The notes beneath the pieces are model-generated. The model worked only from the letters and a program-made list of their open reading frames with translations, was not told the DNA's origin and searched no databases. From Bacteroidales bacterium (lineage in GTDB: Bacteria; Bacteroidota; Bacteroidia; Bacteroidales; UBA932), in the NCBI GenBank assembly GCA_017438265.1, contig JAFRVZ010000003.1, positions 1 through 34,061 of the forward strand: a stretch of 34,061 nt of DNA, read 5' to 3'. The position numbers and the translations under genes were made by a program. Position 1 is the first letter of the stretch. The number at the start of each line of letters is the position of its first letter. Below are positions 1-7,652 of the stretch, one piece after another.

Positions 1-519
1 ATCGCGGCCGCGGCCGCCGCGGCGGGCCTGGAGGTCCTCCGGACCGGCCCGGTCGCCAGCGGCGGCGCCCCCGTCAGCTCGACCCGGATCCGCGCGGCGC
101 TCGCCGCCGGGCAGGTCGAGGAAGCCGCCGCGATGCTCGGCTACGGCTACCGCCTCCACGGCGTCGTCGTCTCCGGCGAACGGAAAGGCCGCACGATGGG
201 CTTCCCGACGGCGAATCTCCAGCTCTACGAGCCGCTGAAGCTCCTGCCGGGCGACGGCGTGTACGCGGTCGACGTCGAGACGACGGGCCGCCGTTTCCGG
301 GGGATGTGCAACATCGGCGTCCGCCCCACGGTCAGCGCCGGCCGCCACCGCACGGTCGAGACCCACATCCTGGATTTCGATGAAGACATCTACGGCCTCG
401 ACCTGCGGCTCACGTTCCGCCGGAAAATCCGCGACGAGCGGAAGTTCTCCTCGCTGGAGGAACTCCGCGGCCAGTTGGAAAAGGACAAAAGGGAAGTGAT
501 GAAAGGGGCTGGATGGTAG
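1..519 (+). CDS. ribF: Bifunctional riboflavin kinase/FAD synthetase, 3' part
   Basis: Frame 1 is open from the first base, so the gene starts before the window; 172 codons are visible. RibF phosphorylates riboflavin to FMN and adenylylates FMN to FAD in the cytoplasm. The first 40 visible residues are the end of the FAD synthetase domain, with its VSSTRIRAAL signature. The riboflavin kinase domain follows: GRTMGFPTANL (ATP/flavin binding), the GVYA strand, NIGVRPT, ETHILDF and a C-terminal FRRKIRDERKFSSLEEL helix. All are in family order and the C-terminus looks complete. An internal ATG at 133 falls between the two domains and is not a credible start, because coding similarity continues upstream of it. 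A promoter for greA follows directly, so ribF probably ends its transcription unit or reads through. Confidence 0.95.
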   Translation: MAAAAAAAGLEVLRTGPVASGGAPVSSTRIRAALAAGQVEEAAAMLGYGYRLHGVVVSGERKGRTMGFPTANLQLYEPLKLLPGDGVYAVDVETTGRRFRGMCNIGVRPTVSAGRHRTVETHILDFDEDIYGLDLRLTFRRKIRDERKFSSLEELRGQLEKDKREVMKGAGW

Positions 520-538
520 GAAAATAAAAAAAAGTAAG

Positions 539-546
539 TATCTTTG
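539..546 (+). promoter_or_regulatory. Bacteroidota-type -7 promoter element for greA
   Basis: TATCTTTG matches the TAnnTTTG -7 consensus of the Bacteroidota primary sigma factor. Transcription would begin around 552, giving a leader of about 50 nt before the greA ATG at 604. A possible TTG start at 544 lies inside this element, which argues against the longer reading frame. I see no convincing -33 TTTG box. Confidence 0.7.
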
Positions 547-603
547 CAGTACAGGGTTCTGTCCGGAAAGGCAGGACTCCTTTTTAATTACCAAACGAAA
601 ACC

Positions 604-1074
604 ATGGCAGAAGTTCATTACATGACCCAGGAAGGTCTGGACAAGTTGAAGAAGGACCTCGCCGACGCGCTGGCGCAGCGCCCGGTGATTTCGGCCCAGA
701 TCGCCGAGGCCCGCGAGAAGGGAGACCTTTCCGAGAATGCGGAGTACGACGCTGCGCGCGATGCGCAGGGCCTGCTCGAAGTCAAGATTGCAAAACTGAA
801 GAACCTCGTCGCGAACGCGAAAATCATCGACGAATCCCAGGTCGGCACGGACAAGGTCCAGATGCTGAACCGGGTCAAGGTCGAAAACCTCAATGCGAAG
901 CAGGTGATGGAGTTTACCATCGTCGGCGAGACCGAGGCCGACTTCTCCGCCGGCAAGCTGGCGGCCACGACCCCGATCGCCCGCGCCCTGCTCGGCCACG
1001 CCAAGGGCGAGACCGTCGAAGCGAAAGTCCCCTCCGGCGTGCTCAAATTCAAAATCCTCGACATTTCCCTCTAA
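604..1074 (+). CDS. greA: Transcription elongation factor GreA
   Basis: A 156-residue protein, the usual GreA length. GreA enters the RNA polymerase secondary channel and stimulates cleavage of backtracked RNA. The N-terminal coiled coil begins MAEVHYMTQEGLDKL and carries the loop motif REKGDLSENAEYDAARD, whose acidic tip residues D41 and E44 fall exactly where the family has them. The C-terminal FKBP-like domain ends in GHAKGETVEAKVPSG, also typical. The frame extends upstream to a TTG at 544, but that codon lies in the promoter element; the ATG at 604 matches the conserved N-terminus. A HIT-family gene follows after 5 nt, so the two are probably co-transcribed. Confidence 0.96.
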   Translation: MAEVHYMTQEGLDKLKKDLADALAQRPVISAQIAEAREKGDLSENAEYDAARDAQGLLEVKIAKLKNLVANAKIIDESQVGTDKVQMLNRVKVENLNAKQVMEFTIVGETEADFSAGKLAATTPIARALLGHAKGETVEAKVPSGVLKFKILDISL

Positions 1075-1079
1075 CCGAT

Positions 1080-1484
1080 ATGGCAACCATCTTTACCAAA
1101 ATCGCCCACGGCGAAATCCCTTCCTTCAAGGTCGCCGAGAGCGAGGATTTCTATGCCTTCCTCGACATCGCCCCGATGGCGAAGGGCCATACCCTCGTGA
1201 TTCCCAAGAACGTCGAGGACGACTACCTCTTCCACCTCGACGAGCCGACCTACGCAGGCCTCTGGGCCTTTGCGCGCAAGGTTGCGAAAGCCATCGAGGC
1301 CGCCGTCCCCTGCCGCCGCGTCGGCGTCGCCGTCCTCGGCATGGAAGTTCCCCACACGCATATCCACCTCGTCCCGCTCCAGACCGAAGCCGACATGGAC
1401 TTCCGGAAGGAGAAGCTCAAGCTCTCCGCCGAGGAGAACCAGGCGATCGCGGACGCTATCCTGAAAGCCTATGAAGCGCTTTAG
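1080..1484 (+). CDS. HIT family protein (Hint-type nucleotide hydrolase)
   Basis: A 134-residue histidine-triad protein of the Hint branch, which generally hydrolyses nucleoside phosphoramidates or acyl-adenylates in the cytoplasm. The N-terminal motif FTKIAHGEIP, the central GHTLVIPK strand and the catalytic triad PHTHIHLVP (H92, H94, H96) are all present. Spacing and length are normal. The gene starts 5 nt after greA and its last 14 nt overlap the start of the next gene, so the three form an operon. The exact physiological substrate cannot be told from the sequence. Confidence 0.93.
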   Translation: MATIFTKIAHGEIPSFKVAESEDFYAFLDIAPMAKGHTLVIPKNVEDDYLFHLDEPTYAGLWAFARKVAKAIEAAVPCRRVGVAVLGMEVPHTHIHLVPLQTEADMDFRKEKLKLSAEENQAIADAILKAYEAL

Positions 1485-2616
1485 TACCCTCGCCGTCCTG
1501 CTGGTCGCCGTGCTCGCGACCGCCGCGTGCGCGAAGAAGACCCGCATCGAAGGAACCCTCGCCGGCGCCCCCGACAGCCAGGTCATCGTCAAACTCCTCG
1601 ACGTCAACGCCTACAAGGTCCTCGACACCCTGAAGACCGACGCCTCCGGCGCCTTCTCCTACAAGATGGACGTCCTCCCCGGCCAGCCGGAATTCGTCTA
1701 CCTCTTCTACGGGGACAGGAAGATTGCCTCCCTGCTCCTCGAAAACGGCGACCGGGTCCGCGTCAGTGCAGATACGCTCGGCGCCTACACGGTCGAAGGC
1801 TCCCCGGAATCCGAAAAGCTGCAGCAGATCGAGACCGAATACAACGCCTTCCTGCAGAACTTTGTCCGCGACCTCTCGAAGACCGACGTCGCGACCGCCT
1901 CTCCGGAGGAGATCAAGGCCCTGCAGCGCAGCATGGGCGCCGAATATGTCGCCTACTACCGCAAGGCCCTGTCGTACGTCCTGACGAATTCCCATTCCCT
2001 GACGACCGTCCCCGTCCTCTTCCAGCGCGTGACCGAGACCTTTCCGATCTTCAACCAGGACACCGACGCCATCATCTTCGGCAATGTCTGCGACTCCCTG
2101 AAGACCGTCTATCCGGATTCCCGCTATGTCAAGGCCCTGGAGCGCGAGGCCAACGCCCGCAAGAACACCCTCCAGATCAATCAGCGGATCCAGAACGCCC
2201 CGGAGCTCGGCTACCCGGACCTGAACCTTCCGGACGTGAACGGCAGCCGGGTCGCCCTCTCCTCGCTGGATGCCCGCGTCGTACTGGTCCATTTCTGGTC
2301 CGCGACCGATGCGACCCACGTCCTCTTCAACGCCGAAGTCCTGAAGCCGCTCTATGAGAAGTACCACGCGAAGGGATTCGACATCTATGAGATCTGCGTG
2401 GATACGGACAAGGCCCAGTGGGCCTCCGTCCTCCGCAACCAGCAGCTGCCCTGGACGAATGTCTGCGATGGCCTCGGTGTCGCGTCGCCGGCCCTCCCGC
2501 TCTACGGCGTGGACGGCGTTCCGACGAGCGTCCTGATCGTGGACGGCACGCTGAATACGACGGAAGTCGAAGGGGAAGCCGGTCTGCGCCGCCTCCTGGA
2601 CCGCACGCTCCGTTAG
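1471..2616 (+). CDS. DUF4369/TlpA-like thioredoxin-fold lipoprotein without CXXC
   Basis: A 381-residue predicted lipoprotein (lipobox cysteine C20 after a hydrophobic signal). Residues 25-110 read like the DUF4369 beta domain found at the N-terminus of many Bacteroidota TlpA-like proteins; a helical linker follows, and residues 247-381 form a thioredoxin-like domain (LNLPDVNGSRVALSSL, then VVLVHFWSATDATH, then the cis-proline loop GVPTS at P351). In active relatives the segment after W276 is W-C-x-x-C; here it is WSATDATH, so both redox cysteines are missing. The protein is therefore unlikely to be an oxidoreductase and may act as a binding or chaperone-like domain. It overlaps the HIT gene by 14 nt and ends 7 nt before the convergent tsaB. 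Confidence 0.85.
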   Translation: MKRFSTLAVLLVAVLATAACAKKTRIEGTLAGAPDSQVIVKLLDVNAYKVLDTLKTDASGAFSYKMDVLPGQPEFVYLFYGDRKIASLLLENGDRVRVSADTLGAYTVEGSPESEKLQQIETEYNAFLQNFVRDLSKTDVATASPEEIKALQRSMGAEYVAYYRKALSYVLTNSHSLTTVPVLFQRVTETFPIFNQDTDAIIFGNVCDSLKTVYPDSRYVKALEREANARKNTLQINQRIQNAPELGYPDLNLPDVNGSRVALSSLDARVVLVHFWSATDATHVLFNAEVLKPLYEKYHAKGFDIYEICVDTDKAQWASVLRNQQLPWTNVCDGLGVASPALPLYGVDGVPTSVLIVDGTLNTTEVEGEAGLRRLLDRTLR

Positions 2617-2623
2617 GAAAAGG

Positions 2624-3316
2624 CTAGAACAGCCGCTTCCTGGAGGTGGTTGTCATAAACTGTTTCAGATAGAACGGTTCGAAGTACGCGACGTCTTCGA
2701 ACCGTTTTTCGTGGAAACGGTCCAGCGCGGGACGCAGCATCCCGGCGGCTTTCGGGAAGCACTGGGCGAAACGGGTGTCCGGCCCGCCGAGCACGTCCGC
2801 GCACTTCGCGGCCCCGTCCCCGACGAAGAGGACCGGCCCCAGCGCGCGCTCCGCGGCAAAGCTCTCCGCATCGATGATCCGCGCCTCGACCTCCGTCAGC
2901 CGCTCCCCGGCGGGGGAGTAGACCGCCGTATAGACCTCCATCCGGCGCGCGTCGACCAGCGGCACGATCCGCACGCATCCTTCCGGCACCAGCCCTTCGT
3001 CACGGGCCTGGGCGGCCAGCGTGTCGAGGGTCCCGACGGCCACCAGCGGCACCTGCGCCCCGAAACAGAGGCCCTTGGCCGTCGAGACGCCGACCCGCAG
3101 GCCGGTGTAGGAGCCGGGGCCCATGCCGACGCAGACCGCGTCGCAGTCCTGGACGCGCAGCCCGCGCTCCTGCAGCATTTCCTGCACGAAGACCGCGGTC
3201 ATCGAAGCGTGGGCGCGCGGCGTGTCGCTTTCCCGGCGGCAGACGACCCTGCCGTCCTCGGCGAGGGCCGTGCTGCACAGGGCGGTGGAAGTTTCGATCA
3301 GAAGGAGCCTTTCCAT
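2624..3316 (-). CDS. tsaB: tRNA threonylcarbamoyladenosine biosynthesis protein TsaB
   Basis: A 230-residue ASKHA-fold protein of the TsaB (YeaZ) family. It partners TsaD and TsaE in transferring the threonylcarbamoyl group to A37 of ANN-decoding tRNAs. The N-terminal LLLIETSTALCSTAL strand-turn and the signature VGMGPGSYTGLRVGVSTAKG are diagnostic. TsaB keeps the fold but is not itself the transferase. The start ATG (3316) follows the stop of cvpA by one base, so the two are co-transcribed on the minus strand from the promoter at 3866-3873. It converges with the lipoprotein gene ending at 2616. Confidence 0.94.
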   Translation of the reverse strand: MERLLLIETSTALCSTALAEDGRVVCRRESDTPRAHASMTAVFVQEMLQERGLRVQDCDAVCVGMGPGSYTGLRVGVSTAKGLCFGAQVPLVAVGTLDTLAAQARDEGLVPEGCVRIVPLVDARRMEVYTAVYSPAGERLTEVEARIIDAESFAAERALGPVLFVGDGAAKCADVLGGPDTRFAQCFPKAAGMLRPALDRFHEKRFEDVAYFEPFYLKQFMTTTSRKRLF

Positions 3317-3317
3317 G

Positions 3318-3833
3318 TTACTGTTTGAATAGCAGGGCTTTCAGGAAGGGGAAGACCTTGTATGCCGCGTCCCGGACGATGGGGTAGAGGGTGGAGCGGG
3401 AGAGGGTCTCTTCGCTGACGAGCTCGAAAGAATGGTTGACGGAATCGAAGAAGACGGCCAGCGTCCCGAGAATCAGGAACGCGGTCAGCAGGGCGAACAC
3501 GAGCCCCAGCGTCTTGTCCAGCCATCCCAGCATCGCGAGCTTCAGCACCCCGGAGAGCAGCCTCCCCACGAGCATGAACAGCAGGGAAACCACGATCAGG
3601 ACCAGCGCGAACGCGATGATCTGCAGCACCGTCGGCGAGACTTCCGCGAACGCGGGCACCTGCTCCCGCAGCCAGCCGCAGATCATGTCCGAGAAGTGGA
3701 AGGAGATCCAGACGCCGGCAATCAGCGCCAGGAGTCCGGCGACCTGCGAGATGAATCCTTTCTTGACGCCGTTGAACGCGGCGGGGATGAAGCACAGCAG
3801 GATAATGATGTCGAGCACGCAGAGATGTTGCAT
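3318..3833 (-). CDS. CvpA family inner-membrane protein
   Basis: A 171-residue protein with about four hydrophobic segments. It begins MQHLCVLDIIILLCF, then FNGVKKGFISQVAGLLALIAG, the characteristic N-terminal pattern of CvpA (named for colicin V production; a membrane protein of unclear biochemical role). The frame is open to an ATG at 3890, but the minus-strand -7 element (3866-3873) lies downstream of that codon, so the ATG at 3833 is the likely start, giving a leader of about 25 nt. It is followed one base later by tsaB. The CvpA assignment rests on hydrophobic layout and the N-terminal motif. Confidence 0.85.
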   Translation of the reverse strand: MQHLCVLDIIILLCFIPAAFNGVKKGFISQVAGLLALIAGVWISFHFSDMICGWLREQVPAFAEVSPTVLQIIAFALVLIVVSLLFMLVGRLLSGVLKLAMLGWLDKTLGLVFALLTAFLILGTLAVFFDSVNHSFELVSEETLSRSTLYPIVRDAAYKVFPFLKALLFKQ

Positions 3834-3858
3834 AAGATGCTGGAATTCGCTATATTTG
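3828..3858 (+). promoter_or_regulatory. Promoter of the ileS operon
   Basis: A -33 TTG (3828-3830) and a -7 TATATTTG (3851-3858) are separated by 20 nt, the spacing expected of Bacteroidota promoters. Transcription would start near 3865, leaving a leader of about 20 nt before the ileS ATG at 3884. That is too short for a T-box or other leader control. Confidence 0.72.
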
Positions 3859-3865
3859 TCGGTTA

Positions 3866-3894
3866 CAAAAATAGAGAAAAAATATGACATTCAA
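3866..3894 (-). promoter_or_regulatory. Promoter of cvpA-tsaB
   Basis: On the minus strand, -7 TATTTTTG (complement of 3866-3873) lies 18 nt after a TTG (complement of 3892-3894). The predicted start of transcription near 3860 sits between the two opposing -7 boxes, so this promoter and the ileS promoter overlap physically. It explains the shorter cvpA start at 3833. Confidence 0.62.
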
Positions 3895-6800
3895 GGAATA
3901 CAAAGGGCTGGATTTGGTAGCGGTCGGAAACGAGGTCCTGGAGCGCTGGAAGCGCATCGGAGCCTTCGAAAAGTCCCTGGAGGTGCGCGAAGGCGCGCCC
4001 GAGTTTGTCTTCTTTGAAGGTCCCCCCTCCGCGAACGGCATGCCCGGGATCCACCACGTCATGGCCCGCTCGATCAAGGACGCCATCTGCCGGTACAAGA
4101 CCCAGACCGGCTACCGCGTCGCCCGCCGCGCCGGCTGGGATACCCACGGCCTCCCCGTGGAGATCGGCGTCGAGAAGAAGCTCGGCATCCACAAGGAAGA
4201 TATCGGAACGAAGATCTCCGTGGCGGAATACAACCGTACCTGCCGCAGCGAGGTGATGAAATATACCGCCGAATGGGAATCGATGACCGAGCGCGTCGGC
4301 TACTGGGTCGACATGAAAGACCCGTACATCACCTACGACAACCGCTACATCGAGACCCTCTGGTGGCTGCTCCGCAAGATCTACGACAAGGGCCTCCTCT
4401 ACAAGGGCTTCTCGATCCAGCCGTACAGCCCCTCGGACGGCACCGGCCTGAGCTCCCACGAGCTGAACCAGCCGGGCTGCTACAAGGACGTGACCGATAC
4501 GACCGTGACCGTCCAGTTCGCCGTCGAAGGGGAAGAGGACCTGTATTTCCTCGCCTGGACGACGACCCCCTGGACCCTTCCTTCGAACACGGCCCTCTGC
4601 GTCGGTCCCAACATCGACTACGTGAAAGTCCGCTCCGCGAATCCCTATACCGGCGCCCCCGCGACCTATATCGTCGCCCAGGCCCTGGTCGGCGCGTGGT
4701 TCAACGACAAGATCCCTTACGAAGTGCTCCCGGGCGTGATGAAGGGTTCCGACCTCGTCGGCCTCCGCTACCGCCAGCTGATTCCCTGGTTCAAGCCCCT
4801 CGAGGGCGACGCCTTCCGCGTGATCAGCGGCGACTACGTGACGACCGAGGACGGTACCGGCATCGTCCACATCGCCCCGACCTTCGGCGCCGACGATAAG
4901 CGCGTCGCCGCCGCCTTCGACATCCCGGCGCTGCTGGTCGTCGACCGCGACGGCCGCCGCCAGGCCCAGGTCGACCGCCAGGGCCGCTTCTTCCGCCTCG
5001 AAGACATGGACGACGCCTTCCGCGCCACCGTGGATCCGGAATATGCCGAATACGCCGGCCGCTACGTCAAGAACGCGTTCGACGACAGCCTCCCGAAGGA
5101 TGCGCCGACCCTGGACGTGGACCTCTGCATGATGCTGAAGGCCTCCGGCCGCGCCTTCCGGATCCAGAAACATGTCCACAGCTACCCCCACAGCTGGCGT
5201 ACCGACAAGCCCGTCCTCTATTTCCCGCTCGACGCCTGGTTCATCAAGGCCTCCGCGGTCAAGGACGAGATGGTCGCCCTGAACCGTGAAATCCGCTGGA
5301 AGCCCGAATCGACCGGTACCGGCCGCTTCGGCCAGTGGCTGGAGAACATCCAGGACTGGAACCTCTCCCGCAGCCGCTTCTGGGGCACGCCCCTGCCGAT
5401 CTGGCGGACCGAGGACGGGAAGGAGGAGATCTGCATCGGCTCCGTGAAGGAGCTCTATGCCGAGATCGACAAGGCCGTCGCCGCCGGCCTGATGGCGGAG
5501 AATCCGCTCGCGAAAGCCGGCTTCGACCCGGACGACATGTCGAAGGAGAACTACGACCGGATCGACCTCCACCGCCCCTATGTCGACGAGATCTTCCTCG
5601 TCTCCCCGACGGGCCGCAGGATGACGCGCGAGACCGACCTGATCGACGTCTGGTTCGACTCCGGCGCGATGCCGTACGCCCAGGAAGGCCTGCGCAACCT
5701 CGGCTCCCCGCAGTTCGGCTGCACCGCCGACTTCATCGCCGAAGGCGTCGACCAGACCCGCGGCTGGTTCTATACCCTCCACGCCATCCATACGATGGTC
5801 AGCGGGACCCCCGCCTTCCGGCGCGTGATCTCGAACGGCCTCGTCCTCGACAAGAACGGCGAGAAGATGAGCAAGCGCCTCGGCAACGCCGTCGACCCCT
5901 TCGAGGAGCTCGACAAGTACGGCGCCGACGCCCTGCGCTGGTACATGCTGACGAACGCACAGCCCTGGGACAACCTCCGCTTCGACGAGGCGGGCGTCGA
6001 CGAAGTCCGCCGCAAGTTCTTCGGAACCCTCTACAATACCTATTCGTTCTTCGCCCTCTACGCCAACGTCGACCGCTTCCGGGTGGATGAGGCCGTCGTC
6101 CCCGTGATTTCCCGTCCGGAGACCGACCGCTGGATCGTCTCCCGGCTGAACAGCCTGATCCGGGACGTCCGCGCCGCCTATGAGGACTACGACCTGACCC
6201 TCGCCGGCCGCCTGATCCAGGAATTCGTCTGCGACCATCTCTCGAACTGGTACGTCCGCCTGAACCGCAAGCGCTTCTGGGGCGGCGAGATGGACAGCGA
6301 CAAGCGCGCCGCCTACCAGACCCTCTACGACGTGCTGAAGGACGTCGCCGTCCTCGCGGCCCCGATTGCCCCGTTCTACATGGACCGCCTCTACTGCGAC
6401 CTCGTCCCGACGGCCGAGAGCGTCCATTTCGTCCTGATGCCCGAGGCCGACGAAAAGCTGATCGACCGCGAGCTCGAGGAGCGGATGGCCCTTGCGCAGA
6501 AGGCGACCTCGATGGTGCTGGCCCTGCGCCGCAAGGTGGGTATCAAGGTCCGCCAGCCGCTCTCGAAGCTGATGATCCCCGTGATCTCCGATACCGTCAA
6601 GACCCGCCTGGAGCAGGTCAAGGACATCATCCTCGCCGAAGTGAATGTCAAGGAGGCGGAGTTCCTCTCCGACACGACCGGCATCATCACAAAGCGCATC
6701 AAACCCAATTTCAAGACCCTCGGCAAGACCTACGGCCCGCGGATGAAGGAAATCGCCGCCGCCTTCGGCACCTTCGACCAGAAGACGATCTCCGCCATCC

Positions 6801-7234
6801 AGGCCTCCGGTACGTATGAGTTCCTGCTCCCTTCGGGTCCCGTCGTCCTGAATCCCTCCGACTACGAGATTTCCTCCGAGGACATGCCGGGCTGGCTCGT
6901 TGCCTCCGAAGGTCCGATGACGATCGCCCTCGACATCGAGGTGACCGACGCGCTCCGCGCCGAAGGCGTCGCGCGTGAACTTGTGAACCGCATCCAGAAC
7001 CTCCGCAAGGAGGCCGGCCTCGACGTGACCGACAAGATCCATGTCGGCATCTACGCCGAAGGCGCGGATTACGATGAAATCCATGCATCCCTGGTATCTT
7101 ACCGGGAGTACCTGGCTTCCCAGACCCTCGCGCGGAAGGTCGTGCTCGGCCGGACCGCCGACGCGCCCGCTTCCGCCGCCGACGTGGAATGGAACGAAGC
7201 CCTGATCAAGATCGAAGTAAACAAAACCCTGTAA
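3884..7234 (+). CDS. ileS: Isoleucyl-tRNA synthetase (IleRS2-like, GXHH signature)
   Basis: A 1116-residue class Ia synthetase that attaches isoleucine to tRNA-Ile and edits valine. Seen: the catalytic entry FFEGPPSANGMPGIHH, the WDTHGLPVE segment, the editing-domain motif WTTTPWTLPSNTA with a later GTGIVHIAPTFG, the DVWFDSGAMPYA region, the second signature KMSKR at 661-665, and an anticodon-binding C-terminal part. KMSKR rather than KMSKS and the overall length fit the eukaryote-like IleRS2 type. The first signature is GIHH (G55-H58) instead of HxGH, a first/third residue swap reported for some IleRS2 enzymes with extreme mupirocin tolerance. It leads an operon; the DksA-like gene starts 7 nt after its stop. 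Confidence 0.97.
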   Translation: MTFKEYKGLDLVAVGNEVLERWKRIGAFEKSLEVREGAPEFVFFEGPPSANGMPGIHHVMARSIKDAICRYKTQTGYRVARRAGWDTHGLPVEIGVEKKLGIHKEDIGTKISVAEYNRTCRSEVMKYTAEWESMTERVGYWVDMKDPYITYDNRYIETLWWLLRKIYDKGLLYKGFSIQPYSPSDGTGLSSHELNQPGCYKDVTDTTVTVQFAVEGEEDLYFLAWTTTPWTLPSNTALCVGPNIDYVKVRSANPYTGAPATYIVAQALVGAWFNDKIPYEVLPGVMKGSDLVGLRYRQLIPWFKPLEGDAFRVISGDYVTTEDGTGIVHIAPTFGADDKRVAAAFDIPALLVVDRDGRRQAQVDRQGRFFRLEDMDDAFRATVDPEYAEYAGRYVKNAFDDSLPKDAPTLDVDLCMMLKASGRAFRIQKHVHSYPHSWRTDKPVLYFPLDAWFIKASAVKDEMVALNREIRWKPESTGTGRFGQWLENIQDWNLSRSRFWGTPLPIWRTEDGKEEICIGSVKELYAEIDKAVAAGLMAENPLAKAGFDPDDMSKENYDRIDLHRPYVDEIFLVSPTGRRMTRETDLIDVWFDSGAMPYAQEGLRNLGSPQFGCTADFIAEGVDQTRGWFYTLHAIHTMVSGTPAFRRVISNGLVLDKNGEKMSKRLGNAVDPFEELDKYGADALRWYMLTNAQPWDNLRFDEAGVDEVRRKFFGTLYNTYSFFALYANVDRFRVDEAVVPVISRPETDRWIVSRLNSLIRDVRAAYEDYDLTLAGRLIQEFVCDHLSNWYVRLNRKRFWGGEMDSDKRAAYQTLYDVLKDVAVLAAPIAPFYMDRLYCDLVPTAESVHFVLMPEADEKLIDRELEERMALAQKATSMVLALRRKVGIKVRQPLSKLMIPVISDTVKTRLEQVKDIILAEVNVKEAEFLSDTTGIITKRIKPNFKTLGKTYGPRMKEIAAAFGTFDQKTISAIQASGTYEFLLPSGPVVLNPSDYEISSEDMPGWLVASEGPMTIALDIEVTDALRAEGVARELVNRIQNLRKEAGLDVTDKIHVGIYAEGADYDEIHASLVSYREYLASQTLARKVVLGRTADAPASAADVEWNEALIKIEVNKTL

Positions 7235-7241
7235 TTGAACT

Positions 7242-7646
7242 ATGGAAGAAGAGAAAACCCGTTACAGTGATGCCGAACTCGAGGAGTTCAAGACCATCAT
7301 CCTCGGTATGCTCGAAAAGGCCCGGAGCGAGTACAACAACCTCCGCCAGGTCGTGATGCACAATGGCAGCAACGACATCGAAGATACCTCTCCCTCCTTC
7401 AAGACCGTCGAGGACGACGGCGCGAACCAGCTCTCCAAGGAGGAGGCCAGCCAGCTCGCCCAGCGCCAGTACAAGTTCATCCAGAACCTCGAGGGGGCCC
7501 TCGCCCGCATCGAGAACAAGACGTATGGCGTCTGCCGCCTGACCGGCAAGCTCATCCCCAAGGAGCGCCTCCGTCTCGTGCCGCACGCGACCCTGACCGT
7601 CGAAGCCAAGGAGATGCTCGCCAAGGGCATCAAGCCCCAGCAGTAG
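7242..7646 (+). CDS. TraR/DksA family protein with degenerate zinc site
   Basis: A 134-residue protein of the DksA/TraR family, which act in the RNA polymerase secondary channel, often with ppGpp. Residues 10-95 are helical, as in the family coiled coil, with an acidic stretch SNDIEDTSPSF in the middle. The C-terminal segment YGVCRLTGKLIPKERLRLVPHA aligns to the zinc-finger region, but only one of four cysteines remains (VCRLTG against the usual C-x2-C, and no second pair). This zinc-less form is common in Bacteroidota as far as I recall. It lies 7 nt after ileS and 6 nt before lspA. Direct RNA polymerase binding is inferred from family only. Confidence 0.9.
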   Translation: MEEEKTRYSDAELEEFKTIILGMLEKARSEYNNLRQVVMHNGSNDIEDTSPSFKTVEDDGANQLSKEEASQLAQRQYKFIQNLEGALARIENKTYGVCRLTGKLIPKERLRLVPHATLTVEAKEMLAKGIKPQQ

Positions 7647-7652
7647 CGTCCG

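Noticed and set aside
544..603. Longer greA starting at TTG 544
   Set aside because: The codon lies inside the promoter -7 box, and the conserved GreA N-terminus begins at 604.
2615..2640. Terminator between the TlpA-like gene and tsaB
   Set aside because: GGCT/AGCC pairing is short with internal gaps and no T-run in either direction.
3863..7084. A 1073-residue open frame on the minus strand opposite ileS
   Set aside because: It is antisense to a clear IleRS, is rich in Val, Gly, Asp, Arg and His without family motifs, and reflects high GC at third codon positions.
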